Of a stretch of 64,000 bases of DNA, positions 26,065 to 35,795 are shown piece after piece. Source of the DNA: Croceicoccus marinus (lineage in GTDB: Bacteria; Pseudomonadota; Alphaproteobacteria; Sphingomonadales; Sphingomonadaceae); NCBI RefSeq assembly GCF_001661675.2, contig NZ_CP019602.1, positions 2,505,501-2,569,500 on the forward strand. The letters run 5' to 3'. A program made the translations under genes and the position numbers. Each line of letters begins with the position of its first letter. Position 1 is the first letter of the stretch. Under the pieces are notes generated by a model. The model was not told the DNA's origin and ran no database searches. It was given only the letters and a program-made list of their open reading frames with translations.

Positions 26065-27765
26065 CTATTCGCCGATGATCGTGATCCGGTCGGTCGCGGG
26101 CAGTTCCCGCCCGCCTTCGCCATCGATCCAGGCCTCGAACGCGTCGAGGTCCACCGGGCCGATCGTCTTGTCCTCGGGCTGCGAGAATACCGTGAAGCGG
26201 TCGCCGCCGCCCGCGAGGAAATTGTTCACCGTCACCCGGTAGCGGACATCGGGATCGATCGGCTGGCCGTTCAGCCGCAGGTCCGACACGCGCTGCCCCG
26301 CCGGCTTCGTCCGGTCGAGCGTATAGGTAAAGCCTTCGGACACCGACAGGATCTCGGGCGAATCGGGCATCGTGAACTGCTGATCGAGCGCGGCGGCGAT
26401 CTGCGCACCGGTCAGATCCATCGTCACCAGCACATTGCCGAACGGCTGCACCGCATAGATCTGCCCAAAGGTCACGGCGCCGTCCGCGCTTTCGGGCACC
26501 AGGTCGGCGCGCACTCCGCCCTCGTTCATGAAGGCGATCTGCGCGCCGTTCGCGCGCGTCGCGGCGAGCTGCGCGTCCGCGATCAGATTGCCCAGCGCGT
26601 TTTCCCAGCCATCCTCCCTCGCCGGACCGGATATGCGCCCCGCGGGCCGCTCGGACGCCGCGCGGGAAGCATCCTGATAGCGCGCGACATAGGCTTCGAT
26701 TTCGGGATCGGGCGCGAAACGGCGGAAGTTCGGATCCTCGGACTGGACCAGCACCATTTCGGCAGCCTTCACCCGCACGTCATGCTGCGCGGGATCGACC
26801 GTCACCACCAGATCTGCGACCATGCCCGACCCATAGCCGGTGCTGGTCACCAGAAAGTCGCGCGCCGGATCGAACTGGCTGTATTCGCAGATGTAATAGC
26901 GATGCGTATGGCCCGATATGACGAGATCCACGCGCGGATCCAGCCGCTTCAGAATATCGTCGAGCGGGCCGATCGCGCCGCCGCAATCATCGCCCGCATC
27001 ATAGAAACCGTCGCGTTCGAAACCCTGGTGGATGGCGACGACGATCGCATCCACGCCCTGTTCCAGCAGCCGGGGCACCAGTGCATTGACCGCATCCGCC
27101 TCGTCGCCAAAGCGCAGCCCCTCGATCCCGGCGGGCGGCACCAGCGCGGGCACGTCGCGCAGCGGCAGGCCGATGACCGCGACGGCCACTTCGCGCTCTC
27201 CCGAACCGAAGCGTCTGATGCCATAGGCGGGCAGCAGGGCGGATCCGCCGGGCATCGTTACATTGGCGGCAAGGAACTGGAAATTTGCGCCCCTGAACGG
27301 ATTGTCGATCTGGCATGGTTGGCGCAGGCCGAACTGCTCGCAGCCGCCGTTCTGCATGCGCAGCAATTCGCGCCAGCCGCGATCGAGTTCGTGATTGCCG
27401 ACCGCGTTGAAATCCAGCCCGATGCGATTCATCACCTCGACCGATGGCTCGTCGAGGAACAAAGAAGAGACGAGCGGGCTGGCACTGATCAGGTCGCCGG
27501 CCGAGATCACCAGCGAATCGCTGTTCTGCGCCCGCAATTGCCGCACCGCCGTGGCCAGCACCGCCGCGCCGCCGACCGGGGAATCGAATACGCTGCCATC
27601 CGGCGTCAGTGGCCCGGCATCGCTCTTGCGCTTATGCGGCAGCAGATTGCCGTGGAAGTCGTTGATGGCGATGATCCGGACGGTAACCGGGGCCGGCGAA
27701 GGGGCCACGCTGGCGCAGGCAGCAAGACCGAATGCAAGCAGCGAAGCGAAAAGGGGGCGAATCAT
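26065..27765 (-). CDS. Lipoprotein 5'-nucleotidase/metallophosphatase (UshA-like)
   Basis: A 566-aa periplasmic nucleotidase. The N-terminus has a lipobox (LAAC), so it is probably membrane-anchored. The metallophosphatase domain shows INDFHGNLLP, the SAGDLISASP block, GNHELDRG and SGHTHRYY, giving all the metal ligands. The C-terminal substrate-binding domain has FMNEGGVRADL and NNFLAGGGDRF. It should hydrolyse nucleotides or UDP-sugars outside the cytoplasm for salvage. It heads the cluster leading to glnE; a 42-bp gap separates it from the lysozyme gene upstream. Confidence 0.93.
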   Translation of the reverse strand: MIRPLFASLLAFGLAACASVAPSPAPVTVRIIAINDFHGNLLPHKRKSDAGPLTPDGSVFDSPVGGAAVLATAVRQLRAQNSDSLVISAGDLISASPLVSSLFLDEPSVEVMNRIGLDFNAVGNHELDRGWRELLRMQNGGCEQFGLRQPCQIDNPFRGANFQFLAANVTMPGGSALLPAYGIRRFGSGEREVAVAVIGLPLRDVPALVPPAGIEGLRFGDEADAVNALVPRLLEQGVDAIVVAIHQGFERDGFYDAGDDCGGAIGPLDDILKRLDPRVDLVISGHTHRYYICEYSQFDPARDFLVTSTGYGSGMVADLVVTVDPAQHDVRVKAAEMVLVQSEDPNFRRFAPDPEIEAYVARYQDASRAASERPAGRISGPAREDGWENALGNLIADAQLAATRANGAQIAFMNEGGVRADLVPESADGAVTFGQIYAVQPFGNVLVTMDLTGAQIAAALDQQFTMPDSPEILSVSEGFTYTLDRTKPAGQRVSDLRLNGQPIDPDVRYRVTVNNFLAGGGDRFTVFSQPEDKTIGPVDLDAFEAWIDGEGGRELPATDRITIIGE

Positions 27766-27807
27766 GCCCCCCTGTCTAGCGGCACCGCAGCACGGCGCCA
27801 GTGGCGA

Positions 27808-28494
27808 TCAGCCGAACCCGAAGATCCGGCGCAGCCATGACAGCTGCGGCTCGGCGTTGCAGGCCGAAGCGGAGGGCGCGGCGGGTTCGGGGGCAGCCGG
27901 TGCTTCGGCCGGCGCGTCGCCTTCATCTGCCAGCACATTGGCCAGCAGGTCGGCGACCGCTACGCGCTTGCCGTTGACCGGGCGATAGGACGGCTTGGCG
28001 ACCGCATAGACCAGCGCCTTGCCGTCCTCGCTCCAGATGCCGTCGAAGAACAGTGCCTGCTCCTTGCGGCGGCGGCCCAGCAGCGAAGCGGGCTTGGCCC
28101 AGTTGAGCATCGCCGCGCGGGCACCTTCGCGGTCGCCCGCCATGACCAGCTTCATCCATTCGGCCCGCGCGATGCCGCCTGTATTCCAGTGGAACGACAG
28201 CGCGGCGGCCAGCTCATGCTCCGGCGGCCGGTACGAGCCGAAGGCGGCCAGGACGGCGGGCAGGTAATTGCGGCGCAGCGCCCAGACGAACACCGCCATG
28301 CAATGCGACAGCGACTGCGGATTATCGCGATAACGCCCGACCTTGTGGCCCGACGCATCGGTCAGCCCGACACTCCATGTCCAGACGCCGACCGAATCGA
28401 GATAGGCTTCGCAGACGATCCCCTCATGCGCGATCAGTTCGGCGGCGATGCGCGGCGTGATGTCGGGGGCGGCGGGGTCATAGGGCTTGGACAT
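27808..28494 (-). CDS. GH24 phage-type lysozyme-like protein
   Basis: A 228-aa lysozyme of the T4/lambdoid endolysin family. The catalytic pattern E-x8-D-x5-T is exact in HEGIVCEAYLDSVGVWT, followed by SVGLTDASGH. The C-terminal 50 residues are an Ala/Pro-rich linker and a short basic aromatic end (SWLRRIFGFG). There is no signal peptide and no adjacent holin, so release to the cell wall is unexplained. No other phage genes are present; this looks like a domesticated endolysin. It lies between metK and the 5'-nucleotidase on the same strand. Confidence 0.88.
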   Translation of the reverse strand: MSKPYDPAAPDITPRIAAELIAHEGIVCEAYLDSVGVWTWSVGLTDASGHKVGRYRDNPQSLSHCMAVFVWALRRNYLPAVLAAFGSYRPPEHELAAALSFHWNTGGIARAEWMKLVMAGDREGARAAMLNWAKPASLLGRRRKEQALFFDGIWSEDGKALVYAVAKPSYRPVNGKRVAVADLLANVLADEGDAPAEAPAAPEPAAPSASACNAEPQLSWLRRIFGFG

Positions 28495-28566
28495 GAAGGG
28501 CGGCTCCTTGCTGGAAGCCGCCCTGCTGCCCGTCTGACGGTGAGTAGGAAAATAAAAGCTGGCGGA

Positions 28567-29826
28567 TCAGGCCGTGACGGGGGTCTTCAGCGCTGCCTTC
28601 AGCTCCTCGACCAGGTCGGTCTGTTCCCATGGGAACATGCCGTCCGCAGCCGTCCGGCCGAAATGACCATAGGCCGCCGACGACCGGTAGATCGGGCGAT
28701 TGAGCTGCAGCCGCGTACGAATACCGCGCGGCGTAAGCCCGCCCAGCGATTCGATTCCGCGGATCGCATCTTCCAGCGCGGCATCGCTGACGCCCTCGGC
28801 GCAGGTGCCGTGCGTATCGACATAGATCGACAGCGGATGCGCCACGCCGATCGCATAGGACAGCTGCATCGTGCAGCGCTTCGCCAGGCCCGCCGCGACG
28901 ATGTTCTTGGCCAGATAGCGCGCGATATAGGCCGCCGAACGGTCGACCTTGGTCGGATCCTTGCCCGAAAACGCGCCGCCCCCGTGCGGAGCCGCGCCGC
29001 CATAGGTGTCGACGATGATCTTGCGGCCCGTCAGGCCAGCATCGCCGTCGGGTCCGCCGATCTCGAACGCGCCGGTCGGGTTGATGTGATAGACCGTTTC
29101 GTCGGACAGCAGGTTGTGGGGCATGATCTCGGCCACGACCTTCTTCACATAGGCCTTCAGCTCGGCTTCCTTCTCGCCGGTGTGATAGCCCGGCTTGTGC
29201 TGGGTAGAGACCACGATGGCGGTACAGGCGGAAGGCTTGCCGTCCTCGAACCGCAGCGTCACCTGGCTCTTGGCATCAGGCTCAAGGAACGGCGCGTCGC
29301 CCGATTTGCGGTCGTTTGCTAGCCGCTGAAGGATCTTGTGGCTGTAATCCAGCGTCGCCGGCATCAGGTCCGGCGTCTCGTCGCAGGCAAAGCCGAACAT
29401 GATGCCCTGGTCGCCCGCGCCTTCGTCCTTGTTGGTCGCCTCGTCAGCGTCCACGCCCTGCGCGATCTCGGCCGACTGGCCGTGCAGGTGATTTTCGAAC
29501 GTCAGCGTTTCCCAGTGGAAACCGGTCTGCTCGTAACCGATCTCCTTGACGGTGCGTCGTACCGCCGCCTCGATCTCGTCACGCGCGCCGGGGGCCCAGT
29601 AGTTGTTGAACTTCCACTCCTCCCGGTCCTTGTCGTACATCGGCTTGCAGCGGATCTCGCCCGACAGCACGACGCGCTGGGTCGTCGTCATCGTCTCGCA
29701 CGCCACGCGCGCTTCCGGATCCTTTGCGAGCATCAGGTCGACGATGGCGTCGGATATCTGGTCCGATACCTTGTCGGGGTGACCCTCAGAGACGCTTTCC
29801 GAGGTGAAGAGGAAGTTCTGACGCAT
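28567..29826 (-). CDS. metK: S-adenosylmethionine synthetase
   Basis: 419 aa; makes SAM from methionine and ATP. Signatures present: [13 protein letters not shown] at the N-terminus, [12 protein letters not shown] in the middle and [16 protein letters not shown], the phosphate-binding loop. Length is typical of the alphaproteobacterial enzyme. The RBS is weak (CGGGAC). The leader of about 45 bases contains a small GGGCGC/GCGCCC hairpin (29848-29862) and, just beyond, a strong palindrome that looks like an operator. I could not match the leader to a known SAM riboswitch. Confidence 0.97.
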   Translation of the reverse strand: MRQNFLFTSESVSEGHPDKVSDQISDAIVDLMLAKDPEARVACETMTTTQRVVLSGEIRCKPMYDKDREEWKFNNYWAPGARDEIEAAVRRTVKEIGYEQTGFHWETLTFENHLHGQSAEIAQGVDADEATNKDEGAGDQGIMFGFACDETPDLMPATLDYSHKILQRLANDRKSGDAPFLEPDAKSQVTLRFEDGKPSACTAIVVSTQHKPGYHTGEKEAELKAYVKKVVAEIMPHNLLSDETVYHINPTGAFEIGGPDGDAGLTGRKIIVDTYGGAAPHGGGAFSGKDPTKVDRSAAYIARYLAKNIVAAGLAKRCTMQLSYAIGVAHPLSIYVDTHGTCAEGVSDAALEDAIRGIESLGGLTPRGIRTRLQLNRPIYRSSAAYGHFGRTAADGMFPWEQTDLVEELKAALKTPVTA

Positions 29827-29871
29827 GGATTGTCCCGGTATTGTGAAGGGCGCGCGGCGCCCGGATGCACG

Positions 29872-29889
29872 TATAAAGAGTTCTTTATA
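29872..29889. promoter_or_regulatory. Palindromic operator-like site upstream of metK
   Basis: TATAAAGA-GT-TCTTTATA: two exact 8-bp half-sites, 46 bp before the metK start and immediately after the lnt stop. The AT-rich palindrome stands out in this GC-rich DNA. An ArsR-type methionine-cycle regulator (SahR or SamR kind) is a candidate binder, but I cannot confirm its motif. Confidence 0.65.
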
Positions 29890-29895
29890 TCTGCA

Positions 29896-31530
29896 TTAAA
29901 CCCCGCGCCGCCGCAAGGCAACAAGCGCAATCCCAAAGAGTAACAGCCCCCAGGCCAGCGAAAGCCCCAGTCCCAGACGGGCGAAGGGCGTGGGCGACAG
30001 GGCGGGCGGCACCTCGCCCTCGATCGCGGCGGCCTGGTGGCGCGGGACATGCGCGCGGACTATGCCGCCCGCGTCGATCACCGCGCTGATCCCGGTGGTG
30101 GTTGCGCGCATGACGGGCAGCCCCTCCTCGATCGCGCGCAGCCGTGCCTGCGCCAGGTGCTGCGGCGGTCCCCACGCACCGAACCAGCCGTCGTTGGATG
30201 GATTGATGATGTAATCGGGCCGGTTTTCAGGATCGACGACCTCGCCCGAGAAGATGATTTCATAGCAGATCTGCACGCCCGCCTTGCCCCAGCGCCCCAG
30301 GTCGAGCGTCCGCGGTCCGGGACCGGCGCGGAAGTCCAGCGTGCCGGGCACCAGGCGCGTCAGGCCGATCGGTTCCAGCAGCAGGCGAAGCGGCAGATAT
30401 TCGCCGAACGGCACAAGGTGCGCCTTGGCATAGCCGCCGACGATGTCCCCGTCGGGAGCGATCGCGGTCACCACGTTTTCCGCGCCCGTCGCCCGGTATT
30501 CCTCGGGCGAGATGACAAGGTCGATGGTACCGGTCAGCAGCAGCGAACCCGGACCGAGCAGGGTCGCGATGCGCGCGCGGGCAATCTCGGGATCGGCGGC
30601 GAAGGTCGCCTGCTGGTAATAGCGGCGCGGATAACCCGGCCGCAGATAATCGGGCACGCCCGATTCGGGCCAGATCACCAGCCGTGTCTCATCCTCTGCT
30701 GCGGGCAGGCCGGACAGCTGGACCGTCTTGACGAAATTGCGCTCGAACCACGGCGGCTCGTTCAGGACTTCCTGCCGAATGTCAGGCTGGACCAGCCGGA
30801 ACGCTAGCGTGCCTGGGCGCTGCCCAACCATGGGCCAAGGTGCCAGCATCATCGCGACCGGCAGTGCGGCAAGGATCACTGCCGCAAGCGAAACACGCAA
30901 TCGCCGGACGGCAAGCCACCAGCATCCCGCCAGAAGCACGACGAGGCCGGAAAGCGCATAGGTACCAAGGAATTGGGCCGTGATCGCCAGCCCCGGCCGT
31001 TCGAACCCGCCAACCGCGATCGCCGCCAGCGGGTTCCAGGCAAAGCCGGTGAAGACCGTGGCGCGCAGGAACTCGCCCAGGATCCACAAAGACGCGAAAG
31101 CGAACAGGAAAGCGACGGGAGAAAGACGATCCCGCGCGCGGCGATGAATGGTCAGTCCCCATGCCGCCAGCATCGTGAGGCCCGGATAGACCGCCAGGAA
31201 CGCGGAAAGCAGGACCACGCCGACCCAGCCGAGCCATGCCGGCATCGCCGCCTGATAGGTGAATGCGGTGGCGATCCAGTTGAGGCCGAGTGCGAAATGC
31301 CCCAGCCCGAACAGCCAGCCGGTACGAAACGCCCGCCCTGCGGTCGGTGCGCTGAAGCCCAGCGCGATCAATCCGGCCAGCGCCGCAAGCGCCACCGGCC
31401 ACCAGCCGAGCGGCACGAAACCGGTCGCCGAGGCCAGACCGCAGCCAAGCGCAACCGCCGGCCTGGACCAGCGCGCGCCGGTCACAGGCCGGGCGCGCAT
31501 GGGCAGAACTTTCGCTTTGGTCGCTTGCAT
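29896..31530 (-). CDS. lnt: Apolipoprotein N-acyltransferase
   Basis: A 544-aa inner-membrane enzyme that adds the third acyl chain to lipoproteins. About six N-terminal hydrophobic helices precede the periplasmic nitrilase-like domain. The catalytic triad is visible: Glu in WPESGVP, Lys in KAHLVPFGEY and Cys in QICYEIIF. A final hydrophobic helix and basic end close the protein. The stop lies six bases from the metK palindrome, so metK probably has its own promoter. The DUF4167 gene ends 22 bp upstream of the start. Confidence 0.96.
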   Translation of the reverse strand: MQATKAKVLPMRARPVTGARWSRPAVALGCGLASATGFVPLGWWPVALAALAGLIALGFSAPTAGRAFRTGWLFGLGHFALGLNWIATAFTYQAAMPAWLGWVGVVLLSAFLAVYPGLTMLAAWGLTIHRRARDRLSPVAFLFAFASLWILGEFLRATVFTGFAWNPLAAIAVGGFERPGLAITAQFLGTYALSGLVVLLAGCWWLAVRRLRVSLAAVILAALPVAMMLAPWPMVGQRPGTLAFRLVQPDIRQEVLNEPPWFERNFVKTVQLSGLPAAEDETRLVIWPESGVPDYLRPGYPRRYYQQATFAADPEIARARIATLLGPGSLLLTGTIDLVISPEEYRATGAENVVTAIAPDGDIVGGYAKAHLVPFGEYLPLRLLLEPIGLTRLVPGTLDFRAGPGPRTLDLGRWGKAGVQICYEIIFSGEVVDPENRPDYIINPSNDGWFGAWGPPQHLAQARLRAIEEGLPVMRATTTGISAVIDAGGIVRAHVPRHQAAAIEGEVPPALSPTPFARLGLGLSLAWGLLLFGIALVALRRRGV

Positions 31531-31552
31531 GCCGGAACGGCCCGCCGGTGGC

Positions 31553-32248
31553 TTAGCCGTTCACGGCCTGCTGCATGTCGCTGTCGTCGCTTTCCGCGGC
31601 TTCGGATGCCTTGGGCTTGCGCGGACGGCGCGTACGCTTGGGCTTTTCGGCCGCCGCGTCGTCGGATCCGGTGTCGCCGATCGCGGGCGGCAGCGCCTGC
31701 GGATCGAGGCCGCCTGCGTTGTCGACCGACCCTTCCGTCTCGTCGCTGTCGGCGGTTTCGTCGCTGCGCGAACGACGCGGGCGGCGTTGGCGATTGTCGC
31801 GGACGAACGGATTGTCGTCGGACGAATCGCGGCGCGAACGATTGTCGCGGTCGCCATCGTTGCCGCGACTGTCGTTTGCGCGGCTATCGTTGCCTCGATT
31901 GTCACCGCCACGATTGTCGCTGCCGCGGTTGTCGTTCTCGTCGTCGTTCGAATCGTCGTCGTTGTCGCGGTCGCCGCGCGCGTCGTCGCGCTTCTGGCGT
32001 TGCTCGTCCTGACGCGGTTTGCCGTCGGCGATGACGCGGAAATAATGGTCGGCGAACTGCAGATAATATTCGGCCTGGACACGATCGCCGTTGCGCGATG
32101 CTTCCTCGGCAAGCTTTTTATACTTGTCGAGAAGTTGCGGCGCATTGCCGCGCGCCCGGCTGTCGATCCGGTTCAGATTCTGCCCGCCACCCTGCGACCG
32201 ATTATTATTGCGGCCACGGCGGCGGTTATTGCCACGATTGCTGTTCAA
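31553..32248 (-). CDS. DUF4167 protein with long charged repeat tail
   Basis: A 231-aa protein with a basic Asn/Arg-rich N-terminus (RGNNRRRGRNNNR) and the DUF4167 core (about residues 30-80: LDKYKKLAEEASRNGDRVQAEYY...). This is followed by about 150 residues of low complexity: DNRG/NDSR-type repeats (about 90-135), acidic and Ser/Asp segments, and a basic PKRTRRPRKPK patch. DUF4167 is widespread in alphaproteobacteria without a known function; the basic N-terminus suggests RNA binding, which is inference. The tail is probably disordered. The 274 bp upstream (32249-32522) contain no gene. Confidence 0.88.
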   Translation of the reverse strand: MNSNRGNNRRRGRNNNRSQGGGQNLNRIDSRARGNAPQLLDKYKKLAEEASRNGDRVQAEYYLQFADHYFRVIADGKPRQDEQRQKRDDARGDRDNDDDSNDDENDNRGSDNRGGDNRGNDSRANDSRGNDGDRDNRSRRDSSDDNPFVRDNRQRRPRRSRSDETADSDETEGSVDNAGGLDPQALPPAIGDTGSDDAAAEKPKRTRRPRKPKASEAAESDDSDMQQAVNG

Positions 32249-32522
32249 TTGAGTTCTTTCCTCTGTCCGGCGCGCTGCGGAATTGCCGCTCGCGTCGCTA
32301 ACTCAGCCGGAAAACCCGAAGCCAAATGCGCCGGGTAATGCCTCCTCCTTCAGCGGCATGACGCTACGAAGAGCGCCAGACCGCCCCCTCCGTCTTGCCG
32401 AAGCCGCATCACTGCGACCGCGGTCTCACAGATAAAGAGGAGTGAAAAACGATGGGACTATAGCCGTCCGATCGCTCGTCAGAGGCAGGGTTATCGATAA
32501 AACCGCTCAGTGCCAAGTGTTT

Positions 32523-33380
32523 TTACCCGGCATCCCCCGATTCGTGCCACATCGAGACTGCACGGGGGCGGTGCGCCAGATCCTGATGGACCTCGGCCCG
32601 CAGGCCAGCGGCTTCGGCGATGCCGCTTACCGCCTCGCCCTGGCGCGAGCCGATTTCGAACGCCGCCCATCCGCCGGGGGCCAGCAGTTGGGAAAGCGCG
32701 GGTATCAGGATGCGGTAGTCATCCAGTCCGTCCTTCCCGGCGAACAGGGCGCCATGCGGATCGCTCGCCGCGACATCGGCGGCCAGATCGGGATCGCCCG
32801 TCCCGACATAGGGCGGGTTGGCGAGGACGAGATCGAAGCGGCCCAGGTCGTCCATCCAGCCGCTGCGCGTCCAGTCTCCAGCCATCATCCTGGCACGATT
32901 CGGCACCTTTTGTGCCGCCATATTGCCGCGCGCGACCGCCAATGCGGCAGGGCTGCGTTCTATCCCCACGCCTTCGGCCTGCGGCCAGACCGACAGCGCC
33001 GCCAGCAGCAAGGCGCCCGATCCCGTTCCGCAATCGAGGATGCGCCGCGGCGGGCGGCTGGCCAGTTTCTCGCGCGCGATGTCGATCAGCAGTTCGGTAT
33101 CGGATCGCGGCACCAGCACGTCGGGCGTCACCCGCAGGGTCAGGCCATAGAACTCGGTCTCGCCGGTCACATGCGCCAGCGGCTCGCCCCTAGCACGGCG
33201 GGCGACCAGCGCATCGAATGTGGCGGGCGCGGGATCGGCCATGTGGCGCAGCAGCACATCCGATCGCGAACAGCCGAGGGCATGCGCCATCAGCCATTCG
33301 GCCTCGAGCCGGGCGGCATCGGTGGCGGAGGCCAGAAGCGCAGCCGCCTGACGCAGGGCGGCGGCGACGGTGTCAGCCAC
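32523..33380 (-). CDS. prmC: Release factor glutamine methyltransferase
   Basis: 285 aa; methylates the glutamine of the GGQ motif of RF1 and RF2. The SAM-binding core ILDCGTGSGALLLA and the catalytic NPPY (FDLVLANPPYVG) are intact; an N-terminal helical domain recognises the release factor. It starts five bases after the stop of prfA, which encodes its substrate, and closes the hisS-prfA-prmC run. The sequence downstream has no strong T-tailed hairpin. Confidence 0.96.
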   Translation of the reverse strand: MADTVAAALRQAAALLASATDAARLEAEWLMAHALGCSRSDVLLRHMADPAPATFDALVARRARGEPLAHVTGETEFYGLTLRVTPDVLVPRSDTELLIDIAREKLASRPPRRILDCGTGSGALLLAALSVWPQAEGVGIERSPAALAVARGNMAAQKVPNRARMMAGDWTRSGWMDDLGRFDLVLANPPYVGTGDPDLAADVAASDPHGALFAGKDGLDDYRILIPALSQLLAPGGWAAFEIGSRQGEAVSGIAEAAGLRAEVHQDLAHRPRAVSMWHESGDAG

Positions 33381-33385
33381 GCGGC

Positions 33386-34453
33386 TTATCCATTCTGCGC
33401 GGCAAGGCGTTTCGCCTGGTCCTCGGCGATCAGCGCGCCGATCAGTTCGCCAAGGCCGGTGCCTTCCAGCACTTCGGGCAGCTTGTGAAGCGTCAGCCCG
33501 ATGCGGTGATCGGTCACGCGGCCCTGCGGGAAATTATAAGTGCGGATGCGTTCCGACCGGTCGCCGCTGCCGACCATCGCCTTGCGCGCCTCGGCCTCCT
33601 CGCCGTGGGCTTCCTCGCGCATCTTCTCGTACAGCCGTGCGCGCAGCACCTGCATCGCCTTGGCGCGGTTCTTGTGCTGGCTGCGCTCGTCCTGCTGGGT
33701 GACGACGAGGCCGCTGGGAAGATGGGTGATCCGCACCGCCGAATCGGTGGTGTTGACGTGCTGTCCGCCAGCACCGCTGGCGCGGTAGATGTCGATCTTG
33801 AGGTCGCCCGGATCGATCTGCACATCGACCTCGTCCGGTTCGGGGAGCACGGCGACGGTGGCGGCACTGGTGTGGATGCGCCCGCCGCTTTCGGTGACGG
33901 GCACGCGCTGCACGCGGTGGACGCCGCTTTCGAATTTCAGCTTGGCGAACACGCCCTGCCCGCTGACATTGGCGACGACTTCCTTGAAGCCGCCGATGTC
34001 GCTGGCGTTCGCGCTGATCGTCTCGACCTTCCAGCCCTGCTCCGCGGCGAAGCGTTCGTACATGCGGAACAGGTCGGCGGCGAACAGCGCAGCCTCGTCC
34101 CCGCCGGTGCCGGCGCGAATTTCCAGCATGGCGGGGCGGCTGTCGGCGGCATCGCGCGGCAGCAGCGCGACCGCCAGCTTCGCCTCGGCAGCGGGCAGTT
34201 CGCGTTCGATCCGGTCGATATCGTCAGCGGCCATCGCCTTCATCTCGGGGTCGGACAGCATGGCGCTGAGTTCGGCGAGTTCGGCGCGCATCGCGGCCAC
34301 GTCCGCCGCCTCGCGCGCGACGGGTTCCAGCTCGGCATAATCGCGGCTGGCGGTCACGAAGGCCTCGCCCTCCAGCGTGCCGGACGCGAGCCGCGCTTCA
34401 AGCTCGGCAAAGCGCTGCGCGATCTGGGACAGGCGTTCGTCAGAGACATTCAT
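33386..34453 (-). CDS. prfA: Peptide chain release factor 1
   Basis: 355 aa; terminates translation at UAA and UAG. The GGQ motif lies in [20 protein letters not shown]. The codon-reading tripeptide should lie near the [22 protein letters not shown] domain 2 region, and length matches RF1. The ATG at 34453 starts MNVSDERL; the upstream in-frame extension is not family-like. It is placed between hisS (7 bp upstream) and prmC (5 bp downstream), a common arrangement that couples RF1 with its modifying enzyme. Confidence 0.96.
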   Translation of the reverse strand: MNVSDERLSQIAQRFAELEARLASGTLEGEAFVTASRDYAELEPVAREAADVAAMRAELAELSAMLSDPEMKAMAADDIDRIERELPAAEAKLAVALLPRDAADSRPAMLEIRAGTGGDEAALFAADLFRMYERFAAEQGWKVETISANASDIGGFKEVVANVSGQGVFAKLKFESGVHRVQRVPVTESGGRIHTSAATVAVLPEPDEVDVQIDPGDLKIDIYRASGAGGQHVNTTDSAVRITHLPSGLVVTQQDERSQHKNRAKAMQVLRARLYEKMREEAHGEEAEARKAMVGSGDRSERIRTYNFPQGRVTDHRIGLTLHKLPEVLEGTGLGELIGALIAEDQAKRLAAQNG

Positions 34454-34460
34454 GGGCAGA

Positions 34461-35684
34461 TCAGTCCGCCAGCGCCTGTTCGATCCGCGCGGTCGTCTCG
34501 TCCTCGGCACGGATGCGGCGGGCAACCTCGCCCTCGCGCAGGGCAAAGGCGACGATGGCCCCGGCCCCGATCTTCACCGCCTTGTCGAAGCGTTTGCGGG
34601 GGCTGCCGCTGGCGATCATCTCGGCCGAAATGCCCGCCCGGCGCAGCCTGCCGATCGCGGCAGTCGCTTCGCGAATCGCGGCATCGTCCTCGGCCACCAC
34701 GATGGCGTCGGCGACGGCGCCCGTGTCCCGCTCGCCCACCAGCATCGCCAGCCGCTCGATCCCCGCGGCCCAGCCGACCGCCGGCGTCGGCGGACCGCCC
34801 AGCGCCTCGATCAACCCGTCATAGCGGCCGCCGCCCAGCACGGTGCCCTGCGCGCCCAGCCGGTCGGTCACGAATTCGAAGGCGGTGTGGCGGTAATAAT
34901 CCAGCCCGCGCACGAGCGAGGCCGCGCGCGTCCACGCCACGCCCGCCGCGTCCAGCCCATCGGTGACGGCGCCGAAGAAATCCTGCGCCTCGCCCGATAG
35001 ATAATCGTCGATTCGGGGTGCGTCGCCGACGAAGACCTTGTCGCGCGGATCCTTCGAATCGAGGATGCGCAGCGGATTGCGCTGCAGCCGGTCCTGCGAA
35101 TCCTCGGACAATTCGGCACGATGCGCCTCGAAATATTCGACCAGCGCGGCGCGCCATGCATCGCGGCTGTCGGCATCGCCCAAAGTGTTGAGTTGCAGCG
35201 TCACCCCGTCCGCGATGCCCAGTTCTTTCAGCAACTGGTCGGCAAAGGCCAGCAATTCGACATCTGCCTGAGGCTCAGCCGCGCCGATGATCTCGGCATC
35301 GATCTGGTGGAACTGGCGGTAGCGGCCCTTCTGCGGGCGTTCATAGCGGAACAGCGGCCCGTGGGTCGCCAGCCTGACCGGCGCATATTGCTTCCAGCCG
35401 TTGGTCAGATAGGCCCGCGCGATCCCGGCAGTGAATTCGGGCCGCAAGGTCAGCGATTCGCCGCCGCGATCCTCGAACGAATACATTTCCTTCGAGACGA
35501 CATCGGTCGTCTCGCCCAGCGAGCGCGAGAAGACCGGCGTCTTTTCGAACACCGGCATCTCGACGCGGCGAAAGCGGTACAGCCTGCGAAGCCGCTCAAA
35601 CGTGGCGACCACGAAGGCGAAGCTCTCGGCTTCCTCGAAGATGTCCTGGGTGCCGCGGATGGCCTGGGGAATTTCAATGGTCAT
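34461..35684 (-). CDS. hisS: Histidyl-tRNA synthetase
   Basis: A 407-aa class II aminoacyl-tRNA synthetase. It shows motif 2 ([19 protein letters not shown]), the HisRS signature [13 protein letters not shown] and the motif 3 glycine-rich GGGRYDGL. The C-terminal anticodon-binding domain is present. It is the first gene of the hisS-prfA-prmC run and is divergent from the M61 peptidase gene across 111 bp. Confidence 0.96.
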   Translation of the reverse strand: MTIEIPQAIRGTQDIFEEAESFAFVVATFERLRRLYRFRRVEMPVFEKTPVFSRSLGETTDVVSKEMYSFEDRGGESLTLRPEFTAGIARAYLTNGWKQYAPVRLATHGPLFRYERPQKGRYRQFHQIDAEIIGAAEPQADVELLAFADQLLKELGIADGVTLQLNTLGDADSRDAWRAALVEYFEAHRAELSEDSQDRLQRNPLRILDSKDPRDKVFVGDAPRIDDYLSGEAQDFFGAVTDGLDAAGVAWTRAASLVRGLDYYRHTAFEFVTDRLGAQGTVLGGGRYDGLIEALGGPPTPAVGWAAGIERLAMLVGERDTGAVADAIVVAEDDAAIREATAAIGRLRRAGISAEMIASGSPRKRFDKAVKIGAGAIVAFALREGEVARRIRAEDETTARIEQALAD

Positions 35685-35795
35685 GATGGCTGCGCCCTTA
35701 GCGGCAAGCGGGGGCGCTGAAAAGCCGCCGCGCCCGCGAACAAGCGATGCGATGAAGGTTGCATTTGATACGACGAAGCGTCAATTCAGCAGCCC

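Noticed and set aside
23218..27840. A very long open frame on the plus strand opposite glnE and the 5'-nucleotidase
   Set aside because: It is an antisense shadow caused by GC-rich third positions. Its translation is Arg/Gln/His-rich and has no domain, while the minus-strand genes have full motifs.
27808..28494. Prophage remnant suggested by the lysozyme gene
   Set aside because: No integrase, capsid, tail or holin genes nearby and no attachment-type repeats; treated as a lone domesticated gene.
29827..29890. SAM riboswitch in the metK leader
   Set aside because: The leader is short and I could not match it to the SAM-I, SAM-II or SAM/SAH consensus; only a palindrome and a small hairpin are seen.
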